From NCBI RefSeq assembly GCF_017308985.1, contig NZ_JADWPE010000002.1:992001-1056000 (forward strand): a DNA stretch of 64,000 nt, read 5' to 3'. Each line of letters begins with the position of its first letter. The first letter of the stretch is position 1. A program made the position numbers and the translations under genes. The notes under the pieces were generated by a model, which was not told the origin of the DNA, made no database searches, and saw only the letters and a program-made list of their open reading frames with translations. The stretch is from Lysobacter changpingensis (GTDB lineage Bacteria; Pseudomonadota; Gammaproteobacteria; Xanthomonadales; Xanthomonadaceae). Shown here piece after piece: positions 28,135 to 37,064 of this stretch.

Positions 28135-30075
28135 TTACGACTTCGCCGGCTGTTTCGCCCCAGCGATCGTCTCCTCCACCGACTGCGTCGTGATCGGGTG
28201 ATACCCCGCACGCGCCTTGGCGAAGGTTTCTTCCGCGAGCTTCAAACCTTCCGGCGTCTTCACCAGTTCCGCGTACGTCGGCATGATCAGCTTGCGACGG
28301 CCCACGCGCGCGATGAATTCCGCCGCAGCCGCATTCGCCTGCGTGTAGCCGCTACGCACGGCCAGCGGGTACCAGCGCTGCGCGATCTCGCCGTTGGGCG
28401 TACCGGTGAAGTGGAACGCGGCGTCGAGCGCGGCCAGCTGCCCGGGCTTGAGCGTTTCCGGCATGCCGTCGATGAAGTGCACCCATTCCTGCGTGCTCCA
28501 CTTCGACGTCGCGTCCTTCACGGGAAGCGTGCCGCTGTCGAGCCACGCCTTGCGCGCGGCGTCCACCGCATCGAAGCGCGGCGACACCGTCTTCGGCGCG
28601 GTGTCCGGCACGCCCGGTTCGTAGATCCACTGGTCGAGTTCGGCCTCGGTCACCTTGCCCGGGTACTTGTCGAGCAGGTTCGCCTTGGCGTACTCGATGA
28701 ACTTCGTCGTCGGGATCGACTGGAACGCGAAGTGGTTGAAGTATTCCTTCAGGAACGGATCGAATGCCTCGCGGCCGAAACGCTCCTCCAGGAACTGCAG
28801 GAACCACGCGCCCTTGGTGTACACCGTCGAGCTGCTCTGCCCGTCCGGATCGGCCAGCGTGCCCGGACGCAGCGCCAGCACCTGCAGCTTGGGATCGAGC
28901 TCCTTGTATTCGGCGGCCAGTTCGTTGCGCGAGATGACCTTCTCCATGTCGGCCGCTTCCTTGCCGTACAGGTCCTCGACGATGCGGTTCTCGACGTAGC
29001 TGGTGAAGCCTTCGTTGAGCCAGCTGTCCTTCGGCGTGGAGAACGTCACCAGGTTGCCGGACCAGCTGTGCGCCAGCTCATGCGCGACGAGCGAGACCAG
29101 CGACTTGTCGCCCACGATCACCGTCGGCGTGGCGAAGGTCAGGCGCGGGTTTTCCATGCCGCCGTACGGGAACGACGGCGGCAGCACGAGGATATCGTAA
29201 CGGCCCCAGCGATACGGCCCGTACAGGCGCTCGGCGGTCTGCATCATCTTGTCGGTGTCGGCGAACTCGTCGGCCGCCTTTTCCACCATGCCCGGCTCGG
29301 CCCACACGCCGGCGCGTTCGCTGATCGGCTGGAAGACCAGGTCGCCCGCGGCGATCGCCAGCAGGTACGACGGGATCTTCTGCGGCATCTTGAACGTGTA
29401 GTCGCCGTCGCGCGCGGCCTTGGGATCGTTGTCGGCGCTCATCAGCACCATCGCGTCCTGCGGCGCGGTCACGTGCGCGGTGTAGGTGAATCGCACGCGC
29501 GGCGTGTCCTGCAGCGGCACCCACGAACGCGCGTGGATCTGCTGCGACTGGCTGAACATGAAGGGCGTCTTCTTGCCCTGCGTCATCTCCGGCGTGAGCC
29601 ACTGCAGGCCCGACGCATCGGGCGAGGTGTGGTAGGTGACGCGGATGCGCGGATTGCGCTGCGGCGTCTCGATGGTGAGCTTGCTGCCGAGCACCTTGTC
29701 CTTGTCGGCGAGCGCGAACTTCAGGTCTTCCCACTTGCCGTCGCTGCGTTCGCCAACGACCTTCTCGATGGTGAGATCGCGCGTGTCCAGCACCAGCTGC
29801 GTGGCGTTCTGGTCGAGCCACTGCAGCGTGTACGTCGCGCTGCCGCCGAGCTGTTTGTTGTCGAAGTCGACCTTCAGTTCCAGCGCGAGGTCGTCGATGC
29901 GGACCTTGTCGGGCTGCGCGAAGGAGTACTCGTCCACTTCGGCGACGTTCTTCTGGTCGGCGGTCGTGGCGGCGGCGGTGTCCTTCGCGGCGGTGTCGGC
30001 GGGCGGCGCGGCATCGCGCGAGCAACCGGCGGCGAGGGCGGCGGCAAGGCACAGGGTCAGCATCGAATAACGCAT
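28135..30075 (-). CDS. M1-family aminopeptidase (leukotriene-A4-hydrolase-like lipoprotein)
   Basis: This 646-residue protein has a lipoprotein signal (LAAGC, Cys18), an N-terminal beta domain and an M1 peptidase domain: exopeptidase motif GGMEN (305-309), zinc site HELAHSW (H332, E333, H336) with the third ligand E355 in NEGFTSY, and a downstream tyrosine near 418 in TVYTKGAWF. The C-terminal helical domain is like the LTA4-hydrolase group. It removes N-terminal residues from peptides in the periplasm or at the outer membrane. It is divergent from the trehalase gene, with the starts about 115 bases apart. Confidence 0.93.
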   Translation of the reverse strand: MRYSMLTLCLAAALAAGCSRDAAPPADTAAKDTAAATTADQKNVAEVDEYSFAQPDKVRIDDLALELKVDFDNKQLGGSATYTLQWLDQNATQLVLDTRDLTIEKVVGERSDGKWEDLKFALADKDKVLGSKLTIETPQRNPRIRVTYHTSPDASGLQWLTPEMTQGKKTPFMFSQSQQIHARSWVPLQDTPRVRFTYTAHVTAPQDAMVLMSADNDPKAARDGDYTFKMPQKIPSYLLAIAAGDLVFQPISERAGVWAEPGMVEKAADEFADTDKMMQTAERLYGPYRWGRYDILVLPPSFPYGGMENPRLTFATPTVIVGDKSLVSLVAHELAHSWSGNLVTFSTPKDSWLNEGFTSYVENRIVEDLYGKEAADMEKVISRNELAAEYKELDPKLQVLALRPGTLADPDGQSSSTVYTKGAWFLQFLEERFGREAFDPFLKEYFNHFAFQSIPTTKFIEYAKANLLDKYPGKVTEAELDQWIYEPGVPDTAPKTVSPRFDAVDAARKAWLDSGTLPVKDATSKWSTQEWVHFIDGMPETLKPGQLAALDAAFHFTGTPNGEIAQRWYPLAVRSGYTQANAAAAEFIARVGRRKLIMPTYAELVKTPEGLKLAEETFAKARAGYHPITTQSVEETIAGAKQPAKS

Positions 30076-30190
30076 GGGAGGACCGGAAATGGCGGGTGAG
30101 CGGGCGAGTGTAGCGCGGCCGGGCGCGTCGCCTCACGCGACGGCGATGCGCGCCCGCCTACCCTGCCCGGACCCTCGCCGGGAGCCTGCC

Positions 30191-31837
30191 TTGAGCCGTC
30201 GCGCCTTCGACCACGCCATTCGTCCGTCCTTCGCCGTCCTGCTGCTGGGCGCCCTCGCCGCCTGCACGGGCGCGCCGGTCCAGCAGCGCGCCGCAACCGC
30301 CGCGCCGGAAACTTCCGCGCTTGCGCCGGTCGAAACGCCCGATGGCACCTATCCGGCCTTGTTCGCCGCGGTGCAGCAGGCGGGCCTGTTCGACGACCAG
30401 AAGACCTTCGCAGACGCACGGCCTTTGCGCGATCCGGCCGCGATCCATGCCGGATTCCTCGCCACGCGCGACGCGCCGGACTTCGACCTGCGCGCCTTCG
30501 TGCAGGCGAATTTCGAACTGCCGCCACAGGCGATGACGTCGAAGGTCGCGGTCGGGCGCACGCTCGCGGCGCACATCGACGGACTGTGGCCGCAGCTCAC
30601 GCGTACCGATCCCGCGCCGCTGCCTTACGACAGCCGGCTCTGGCTGTCGCATCCGTACGTCGTGCCGGGCGGGCGTTTCCGCGAGATGTACTACTGGGAT
30701 TCGTACTTCACGATGCTCGGCCTGATCGAAAGCGGCCGGCGCGATTCCGCGCGCGACATGCTGGCGAACTTCGCGGCGATGATCGACGGATACGGCCACA
30801 TTCCCAACGGCGCGCGCACGTACTACCTGAGCCGTTCGCAACCGCCGTACTTCTCGCACATGGTCGAACTGGAAGCGCGCGCGGACGGCGACGCGGTGTA
30901 TCGCCGTTACCTGCCGCAACTGCGCCGCGAACACGCGTGGTGGATGCGCGATGCGCAGTCGCTCGCGCCCGGCGAGGCGTCGCGTCGCGTGGTCCGGCTG
31001 GCCGATGGCAGCGTGCTCAACCGCTATTGGGACGATCGCGACACGCCGCGCCCGGAAGCATGGCAGCACGACGTTCGCACCGCGGCGGGCGTCCCGGATC
31101 GTCCTGCGCCCGAAGTGTTCCGCGAGCTGCGCGCCGGTGCGGAAAGCGGCTGGGACTATTCGAGCCGCTGGCTCGGCGATGGCCGGACGCTGGGCACGAT
31201 CCGCACCACCGCCTTCGTGCCGGTCGATCTCAACAGCCTGATGCACCACCTGGAAACGACGATCGCGCTGGCATGCCGCAAGGACGCGCAGCCCGAGTGC
31301 GCGCGCGAGTTCGACGAACGTGCGAAGCAGCGTGCCGCCGCCGTCGCAAAGCACCTGTGGAACGCCGACGGCTTCTACGCCGATTACGACTGGAAGCGTC
31401 GCCAGGTCAGCGCGCAGGTGACGGCCGCATCGCTGACGCCGCTGTTCGTCGGCATCGCGTCGCCGCAGCGCGCGAAGTTCACGGCAGCGACGGTTCGCAC
31501 GCAATTGCTGCAACCCGGCGGGCTGCTCACGACGACGTTGCGCACGGGCCAGCAATGGGACGCGCCGAACGCGTGGGCGCCGTTGCAGTGGGTCGCGGTC
31601 GAAGGCCTGCGTCGTTACGGCGAGGATGCGCTGGCCACGGACATCGCGAACGGATTCCTGGGCGAGGTGCGGCGCGTGTTCGAGCAGAAGCACAAGCTCG
31701 TCGAGAAGTACGACGCCACGGGCCAGGCGCACGGCGCCGGCGGGGAATATCCGCTGCAGGATGGGTTCGGGTGGACGAACGGGGTGGTGCGCGCGTTGCT
31801 GGTGCGCTACCCGCAGGCGCGCCAAAGCGCGCGGTAA
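30191..31837 (+). CDS. treA: Trehalase (periplasmic, lipoprotein form)
   Basis: This glycoside hydrolase family 37 enzyme splits trehalose to two glucoses. Both family signatures are visible: PGGRFREMYYWDSYF (about 160-174) and QWDAPNAWAPLQW (about 456-468). A TTG start at 30191 is chosen because GGAG lies 6 bases upstream and a compact signal peptide follows. ATG codons at 30146 and farther upstream would bury the signal sequence. The signal ends with LGALAAC, a lipobox, so the enzyme is probably anchored in the outer membrane, unlike the soluble E. coli TreA. No trehalose transporter lies nearby. Confidence 0.9.
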   Translation: MSRRAFDHAIRPSFAVLLLGALAACTGAPVQQRAATAAPETSALAPVETPDGTYPALFAAVQQAGLFDDQKTFADARPLRDPAAIHAGFLATRDAPDFDLRAFVQANFELPPQAMTSKVAVGRTLAAHIDGLWPQLTRTDPAPLPYDSRLWLSHPYVVPGGRFREMYYWDSYFTMLGLIESGRRDSARDMLANFAAMIDGYGHIPNGARTYYLSRSQPPYFSHMVELEARADGDAVYRRYLPQLRREHAWWMRDAQSLAPGEASRRVVRLADGSVLNRYWDDRDTPRPEAWQHDVRTAAGVPDRPAPEVFRELRAGAESGWDYSSRWLGDGRTLGTIRTTAFVPVDLNSLMHHLETTIALACRKDAQPECAREFDERAKQRAAAVAKHLWNADGFYADYDWKRRQVSAQVTAASLTPLFVGIASPQRAKFTAATVRTQLLQPGGLLTTTLRTGQQWDAPNAWAPLQWVAVEGLRRYGEDALATDIANGFLGEVRRVFEQKHKLVEKYDATGQAHGAGGEYPLQDGFGWTNGVVRALLVRYPQARQSAR

Positions 31838-31853
31838 CAGCATGGGCCTGGAC

Positions 31854-31869
31854 CCCGGCTTTCGCCGGG
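31854..31869. repeat. Short dispersed hairpin (CCCGGCTTTCGCCGGG type)
   Basis: CCCGGC and GCCGGG arms flank a TTTC loop between the convergent treA and ubiE genes. It is related to the element at 3933-3950. Confidence 0.55.
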
Positions 31870-31905
31870 ATGACGTTTACCTCAACGCCCGTTGGCTGCG
31901 CTGCT

Positions 31906-32679
31906 TCAAACTTTGTAGCCGGTGTGGATCGCCACGATCCCCGCCGACAGATTGCGATAGTCGCAACGTCCGAACCCCGTCGCCTGCATCATCGACTTCA
32001 GCTCGTCCTGCGGCGGATGCTTGCGGATGCTCTCGGCCAGGTATTGGTAGCTGTCGGCGTCGTTGGCGAACAGCTTGCCCAGGCGCGGCAGCACCTGGAA
32101 CGAATGGAAGTCGTAGATCGGCTTGAACCAGTCCGCCTTCACTTCCGAGAACTCCAGCACGCGCGCCTGGCCGCCGACTTTCAGCACGCGATGCATCTCG
32201 CGCAGCGCGGCGTCCTTGTCGGTGACGTTGCGCAGGCCGAAGGCGATCGTCACCAGGTCGAAGCTGCCGTCCGGGAACGGCAGCTTCTCGGCGTTCATCT
32301 GCACGTATTCGAAGCCGGCGACCTTGCCCATGTCGGTCATGCGGTCGCGGCCCACGCGCAGCATCGCGCCGTTGATGTCGCCCAGCACGATGCTGCCCGA
32401 CTGGCCCACGCGATCGCGCAGCAACAGCGCGATGTCGCCGGTGCCGCCGGCGAGGTCGAGCACGCGGTCGCCGCGCTTGACCTGGCAGGTGCCGACGAAA
32501 TAGCGCTTCCACACGCGGTGGATGCCCAGCGACATCAGGTCGTTCATCAGGTCGTAGTTGCGCGCGACCGACGAGAAGACCTGCCCGACGAGCTTCTGCT
32601 TCTCGCCCGTGGGCACGTCGCGGAAACCGAAGTGGGTCGTGCCGGATGTGGCGCCTGGCTTGTGCTGGGAATCGTTCAT
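31906..32679 (-). CDS. ubiE: Ubiquinone/menaquinone C-methyltransferase
   Basis: UbiE (257 residues) transfers a methyl group from S-adenosylmethionine to the quinone ring precursor. Motif I VLDLAGGTGDIA is at about 73-84, preceded by VFSSVARNYDLMNDLMSLGIHRVWK, the family signature, and followed by GGQARVLEFSEV. The start at 32679 gives the family's usual N-terminus (THFGFRDV); an upstream in-frame ATG at 32712 is unsupported. It is divergent from the MFS pump gene across 91 bases. Confidence 0.97.
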   Translation of the reverse strand: MNDSQHKPGATSGTTHFGFRDVPTGEKQKLVGQVFSSVARNYDLMNDLMSLGIHRVWKRYFVGTCQVKRGDRVLDLAGGTGDIALLLRDRVGQSGSIVLGDINGAMLRVGRDRMTDMGKVAGFEYVQMNAEKLPFPDGSFDLVTIAFGLRNVTDKDAALREMHRVLKVGGQARVLEFSEVKADWFKPIYDFHSFQVLPRLGKLFANDADSYQYLAESIRKHPPQDELKSMMQATGFGRCDYRNLSAGIVAIHTGYKV

Positions 32680-32770
32680 GCGGCGATTATCGCACCCCGT
32701 GCGAGAATTCACCGTCGCCGGGCGGGCCCGCCTCCTCGCCCATGCCGCTGCCAGGAGGACGTCCGCGCCG

Positions 32771-34429
32771 ATGAGCCGTTACGCGCCGCGCGAGTGGGCC
32801 GAGCACGAGCGCCCGAAGGTCCCGGGCTCGCCCTCCACCCCGCTGCACTCGCCGCCCCGCCGGGCCGCCTTCGCCCTGGTGGGGTTCCTCGTGGCGATCA
32901 CCGGCGGCCTGGGCAACGCGCTGGTCACGGCCAACCTGCTCAACCTGCAGGGCGCGCTGGGGGCGACGTCGGCCGAGGTGCAGTGGCTGCCCGCGGCCTA
33001 CGTGATGACCAACGTGTCGGTGAACCTGATCCTGGTGAAGTTCCGCCAGCAGTTCGGGCTGCGCGCCTTCACCGAGGTGTTCCTGGCGCTGTACGCACTG
33101 GTGGCGTTCGCGCACCTGTTCGTCCACGGGCTGGAATCGGCCATCGCGGTCCGCGCCGCGCACGGCATCGCGGGCGCGGCCCTGAGCACGCTGGGGCTGT
33201 ATTACATGATGCAGGCCTTCAGCGCCGAGCATCGCCTGCGCGGGCTGGTGGTCGGCATCGGCGTGGCGCAGCTGGCCACGCCGCTGGCGCGCATCTTCTC
33301 GGCCGAACTGCTGGAGTTCGGCGAATGGCGCGGCCTGTACCTGTTCGAGCTCGGCATGGCGCTGATCGCCCTCGGCGGCGTGCTGATGCTGCGGCTGCCG
33401 CCGAGCGACCGCATGAAGGTGTTCGAGAAGGCAGACTTCCTCACCTTCGCGCTGTTCGCGCCGGGCATGGCGCTGCTGTGCGCGGTGCTGTCGCTGGGAC
33501 GCGTGGAATGGTGGTTCGACGCCGAATGGATCGGCTGGGCGCTGTCCGGGGCGATCGTGCTGCTCACCGGGGCGATCGCGGTGGAACACTTCCGCGCCAA
33601 TCCGCTGATCAACACGCGCTGGCTCGCCAGCGGCACGATGGTGCGCCTGGGCGTGTCGGTGCTGCTGATCCGTTTCGCCTTGTCGGAACAGAGCACCGGC
33701 GCGGTGGGCTTCATGCAGGCGCTGGGGCTGACCAACGACCAGATGCATGGCATGTTCGCGATGACCGCGCTGGGATGCGCGCTGGGCATCCTCGCCAGCG
33801 CGCTCACCATCGTGCCGGGGCGCATGATCATTCCCTCGTCGATCGCCCTGGCATGCATCGCGACCGGCGCGCTGCTCGATGCGCATTCCACCAGCCTCAC
33901 GCGCCCGCAGGACATGTGGCTCAGCCAGTTCCTGATCGGCTTCGGCAGCACGTATTTCCTCGGCCCGGCGATGATCCTGGGCATGGGCCAGGTCATCGCG
34001 CAGCCGCGCAACCTGATCACCTTCGTGGTGCTGTTCGGCATGGCGCAGAACCTGGGCGGGCTGGTCGGCACGGCCGCGCTGGGCACGTTCCAGACGGTGC
34101 GCGAGAAGTACCACTCCAGCCAGCTCGTCGAACACCTCACCCTGCAGGACCCGCTCGTCGCCGCGCGCGTGCAGGCCGGCGGCGCCGCGTACGCGCAGGC
34201 CATCGCCGATCCCGCGCTGCGCAGCCAGCAGGGCGTGCGTGCGCTCGGCACTGCCGCTTCACGCGAGGCGAACGTGCTGGCCTACAACGATGTGTTCATG
34301 CTCATCGCGATCATCGCGCTGCTCACCATGGCGTGGATGCTCGTCCATCGCCTGCGCCTGCTGCGACGCGATCGCGCCGCCGCGCGCGCCGCCTCCTCCG
34401 CCCTTCCCGCCACGACCGCCGCTCCATGA
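32771..34429 (+). CDS. DHA2-type multidrug MFS transporter (EmrB-like)
   Basis: The 552-residue membrane protein has about 14 predicted helices, beginning after a 30-residue cytoplasmic segment. It resembles the EmrB/QacA drug:proton antiporter group: the LGNALVTANLLNLQGALGAT start, a long inter-helix segment near 450-500, and a final hydrophilic tail. Its stop codon overlaps the start of the adaptor gene in an ATGA junction (34426-34429), as in emrAB-like pairs but in reversed order. Typical substrates are hydrophobic toxicants. The AGGAGG upstream is 12 bases away, so the exact start is not fully secure. Confidence 0.88.
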   Translation: MSRYAPREWAEHERPKVPGSPSTPLHSPPRRAAFALVGFLVAITGGLGNALVTANLLNLQGALGATSAEVQWLPAAYVMTNVSVNLILVKFRQQFGLRAFTEVFLALYALVAFAHLFVHGLESAIAVRAAHGIAGAALSTLGLYYMMQAFSAEHRLRGLVVGIGVAQLATPLARIFSAELLEFGEWRGLYLFELGMALIALGGVLMLRLPPSDRMKVFEKADFLTFALFAPGMALLCAVLSLGRVEWWFDAEWIGWALSGAIVLLTGAIAVEHFRANPLINTRWLASGTMVRLGVSVLLIRFALSEQSTGAVGFMQALGLTNDQMHGMFAMTALGCALGILASALTIVPGRMIIPSSIALACIATGALLDAHSTSLTRPQDMWLSQFLIGFGSTYFLGPAMILGMGQVIAQPRNLITFVVLFGMAQNLGGLVGTAALGTFQTVREKYHSSQLVEHLTLQDPLVAARVQAGGAAYAQAIADPALRSQQGVRALGTAASREANVLAYNDVFMLIAIIALLTMAWMLVHRLRLLRRDRAAARAASSALPATTAAP

Positions 34430-35514
34430 ATTCACCCGCGCCGACCGAACCTTCCCGCACCGACGCCGCCCGCAGGCGCCGACGACGCTGGCAGATGGCC
34501 GCCTTCGCCGGCGTCGCGCTGGCGGGCGTGCTGGTCGTGCTCTACGCGTGGCACCTGCCACCGTTCCGCAGCGCGATCCAGACCACCGAGAACGCGATGG
34601 TGCGCGGGCAGGTGACGATCATCGCGCCGCAACTGGCCGGCTACGTCACGAAGGTGGCGGTGCAGGATTTCGAGCACGTGAAGCGCGGACAACTGCTGGT
34701 GCAGATCGACGACCGCATCTACCGCCAGCGCCTCGAACAGGCCCAGGCGCGCCTGCAGAGCGAACAGGCCGCGCTTGCGAACGCCGCGCAGCAGCAGCGC
34801 AGCGCGGCGGCCGGCATCGAGCAGAGCGAAGCCGCCGTGCGCAACGCACAGGCGCTGCAGCGCAAGGCCGCCGCCGACCTGCAACGCATCGAACCGCTCG
34901 CGCGCCAGCGACTGCTGTCGCAGGCCGATCGCGACCAGGCGCAGGCGGCGAGCACGCAGGCGCAGGCCGGCGTGTCGGAAGCGCAGGCCGGGCTGGAAAT
35001 CGCCCGCCAGAACGCGCGCAGCGTCACCGTCAACATCGGCGTGCTGGAAGCCGCGGTCGCCAGTGCGCAGGCGGCGATCCGGTTGGCCGAGATCGACCTG
35101 GAAAACACCCGCATCCTCGCGCCCCGCGACGGCCAGCTCGGCCAGGTCGCGGTGCGCGTCGGCGCGTACGTCAACGTCGGAACGCAGCTGATGGGGCTGG
35201 TGCCCGAGCGCATGTGGGTGGTGGCGAACATGAAGGAAACGCAGATGGAGTTCGTGCGCATCGGCCAGCCGGCGAGCTTCACCGTCGACGCGCTCGGCGG
35301 CGCGCGCCTGCACGGGCGCGTGGAGGAGATCTCCCCCGCCACCGGCTCCGAATTCGCCGTGCTCCCGCCCGACAACGCCACCGGCAACTTCGTGAAGATC
35401 GCGCAGCGCATTCCGGTGAAGATCGCGATCGACGCCGGCCAGCCGCTCGCCCCGCGGCTGCATCCGGGCATGTCCGTGGAAGTGAGCATCGACACCTCGG
35501 GCGCGCGGCGCTGA
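34426..35514 (+). CDS. EmrA/HlyD-type efflux adaptor
   Basis: This is a 362-residue membrane fusion protein. It has a basic N-terminus, one membrane anchor (about 23-42), a biotinyl/lipoyl-like half-domain (VRGQVTIIAPQLAGYVTKV), a long coiled-coil hairpin (about 95-205, QRLEQAQARLQSEQAALANA), the second half (ILAPRDGQLGQVAV) and a beta-barrel C-terminus. The start is the ATG inside ATGA shared with the MFS gene. The two form a tripartite pump with a TolC-type channel encoded elsewhere. Confidence 0.92.
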   Translation: MNSPAPTEPSRTDAARRRRRRWQMAAFAGVALAGVLVVLYAWHLPPFRSAIQTTENAMVRGQVTIIAPQLAGYVTKVAVQDFEHVKRGQLLVQIDDRIYRQRLEQAQARLQSEQAALANAAQQQRSAAAGIEQSEAAVRNAQALQRKAAADLQRIEPLARQRLLSQADRDQAQAASTQAQAGVSEAQAGLEIARQNARSVTVNIGVLEAAVASAQAAIRLAEIDLENTRILAPRDGQLGQVAVRVGAYVNVGTQLMGLVPERMWVVANMKETQMEFVRIGQPASFTVDALGGARLHGRVEEISPATGSEFAVLPPDNATGNFVKIAQRIPVKIAIDAGQPLAPRLHPGMSVEVSIDTSGARR

Positions 35515-35549
35515 GGTTGACGACAGTCGAAAAGAGGCATCATTCCGGC

Positions 35550-36038
35550 ATGACCGAAGCCGCACCGAACATCCGCTGGCAAACCAGCACCTTCGCCGGA
35601 CTCGACGCCGCCACGCTCTACGCGCTGCTGAAGCTGCGTTCGGAGGTGTTCGTCGTGGAGCAGCAATGCGTCTACCTCGACCCCGACGGCAAGGACGCGC
35701 ATCCCGGCACGCTGCACGTCATCGGCCGCGCCGAGGACGACGGCATCGCCGCGTACCTGCGCATCCTGCCGGCCGGCCTCGGCTATCCGCAGGTGAGTTT
35801 CGGCCGTGTGCTCACCGCGCCGGCGTATCGCGGGCGTGGACTCGGCGATCCGCTGGTGCGCGTCGCGCTGGAACAGATCGAACATCGCTGGCCCGGCAGC
35901 GACGTGCAGATCGGCGCGCAGGCGCACCTGGAGCATTACTACGCGCGGCACGGATTCGTGCGCAATTCCGACACCTACCTCGACGACGGCATCCCGCACA
36001 TCGACATGCTGCGACGTGCCGCTGGAGCCTCCGCATGA
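35550..36038 (+). CDS. elaA: GNAT-family acetyltransferase (ElaA-like)
   Basis: This 162-residue protein resembles ElaA: LYALLKLRSEVFVVEQQCVYLDPDGKD at the start, the acetyl-CoA-binding strand and pyrophosphate loop in SFGRVLTAPAYRGRGLGDPL (about 90-110), and LEHYYARHGFVRNSDTYLDDGIPH near the end. The target is not known. Its stop overlaps the start of the following deaminase gene (ATGA, 36035-36038), so both are likely made from one transcript. Confidence 0.9.
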   Translation: MTEAAPNIRWQTSTFAGLDAATLYALLKLRSEVFVVEQQCVYLDPDGKDAHPGTLHVIGRAEDDGIAAYLRILPAGLGYPQVSFGRVLTAPAYRGRGLGDPLVRVALEQIEHRWPGSDVQIGAQAHLEHYYARHGFVRNSDTYLDDGIPHIDMLRRAAGASA

Positions 36039-36490
36039 TCGAAACGCCCGACTACCGCGCCCTGCTCGCCACCGCCGTGGAGGAAGCCCGCAAGGGACTG
36101 GCCGAAGGCGGCATTCCGATCGGCGCGGCGCTCTATCACGACGACGGCCGGCTGCTCGGCTGCGGCCACAACCGCCGCATCCAGGAGAACGATCCGTCCG
36201 TGCACGGCGAAACCGACGCCTTCCGCAAGGCCGGACGCCAGCGCCGTTATCGCGACACCCTCATGGTCACCACGCTCGCGCCGTGCTGGTACTGCAGCGG
36301 GCTGGTGCGGCAGTTCAACATCGGCACGGTGGTGGTGGGCGAATCGGTGAATTTCCGCGGCGGCATCGACTGGCTGCGCGAGAACGGCGTCAAGGTGATC
36401 GACCTGGAAGACGCGACGTGCATCCGCATGCTCGGCGACTACATCGCCGCCCATCCCGACGTGTGGAACGAGGACATCGGCGAGGATTGA
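36035..36490 (+). CDS. Cytosine deaminase, yeast Fcy1-type
   Basis: This 151-residue zinc deaminase has the ligands H57 and catalytic E59 (HGE) and C84 and C87 (PCWYC). It resembles yeast Fcy1 strongly: GGIPIGAALYHDDGRLLGCG against the yeast GG(V)PIG region, HGE rather than the more usual HAE, VVVGESVNFRGG against yeast VVGENVNF, and a shared WxEDIGE end. The bacterial CodA enzyme is a different, amidohydrolase-type protein. The predicted reaction is cytosine to uracil. It is coupled to the elaA gene upstream. Confidence 0.85.
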   Translation: MIETPDYRALLATAVEEARKGLAEGGIPIGAALYHDDGRLLGCGHNRRIQENDPSVHGETDAFRKAGRQRRYRDTLMVTTLAPCWYCSGLVRQFNIGTVVVGESVNFRGGIDWLRENGVKVIDLEDATCIRMLGDYIAAHPDVWNEDIGED

Positions 36491-36514
36491 TCGCGCCGCG
36501 CCGCATCCAGGCAC

Positions 36515-36540
36515 AAAAAAAGGAGGCGCCGCGCGCCTCC
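36515..36540 (-). terminator. Intrinsic terminator facing the minus strand
   Basis: The stem GGAGGCGC/GCGCCTCC (36522-36529 with 36533-36540), loop CGC, is preceded on the plus strand by seven A residues (36515-36521). On the minus strand that is a hairpin followed by a T run. It therefore stops leftward transcription, although the genes on both sides point rightward. Confidence 0.65.
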
Positions 36541-36640
36541 CACAACCAATTTATATAGCGCCCCGGGGCTTGCGGCAAGCCGCGGCGCATGGTGCAGCAT
36601 CGCCGGCCTGTCGAAACGGCAGGCCACCGGAATCCGCGCC

Positions 36641-37042
36641 ATGACGCATGCACCGACGTACTACCACGGCACGAAGGCCGACCTCGCGGTCGGCGACATG
36701 ATCGAACCCGGCCGCGTTTCCAACTTCGGCAAGCGCAACGCGGCGAAGTTCGTGTACCTGACCGCGACGCTGGACGCCGCCATCTGGGGCGCCGAACTCG
36801 CCATCGGCGAAGGCCGTGGCCGCATCTACCTCGTCGAGCCCACCGGCCCGATCGAGGACGATCCGAACCTCACCGACAAACGCTTTCCCGGCAACCCCAC
36901 GAAGTCGTACCGCTCCGCGCATCCGTTCCGCGTGGTCGGCGAGGTCATGGAATGGGAAGGGCATTCGCCGGAGCGGCTGCGGGAGATGCGTGCGCATCTG
37001 GAGAAGCTCGGGCTGGCGGGGGTCGAGGCGATCGAGGAATGA
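36641..37042 (+). CDS. arr: Rifampin ADP-ribosyltransferase
   Basis: This 133-residue protein matches Arr enzymes, which inactivate rifamycins by NAD-dependent ADP-ribosylation of the ansa-chain hydroxyl. The conserved blocks are YYHGTKADLAVGDMIEPG, AAIWGAELAIGEGRGRIYLV, EPTGPIEDDPNLTDKRFPGN and the HPFRVVGEVMEWEGH end. The catalytic H-Y-D set of M. smegmatis Arr (H19, Y49, D84) aligns with H9, Y39 and D74 here, with identical spacing. It is a single gene with no integron features, so it looks chromosomal. A weak ribosome site precedes the ATG. Confidence 0.93.
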   Translation: MTHAPTYYHGTKADLAVGDMIEPGRVSNFGKRNAAKFVYLTATLDAAIWGAELAIGEGRGRIYLVEPTGPIEDDPNLTDKRFPGNPTKSYRSAHPFRVVGEVMEWEGHSPERLREMRAHLEKLGLAGVEAIEE

Positions 37043-37064
37043 GGCGGACGTCCTGCCGCTTGCC

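Noticed and set aside
36557-36571. GGCTTGC-G-GCAAGCC hairpin as an attenuator for arr
   Set aside because: The loop is too small and no T run follows; it may be chance.
36641-37042. arr as an integron gene cassette
   Set aside because: No attC-like site, integrase or other cassette is visible, and codon use is that of the chromosome.
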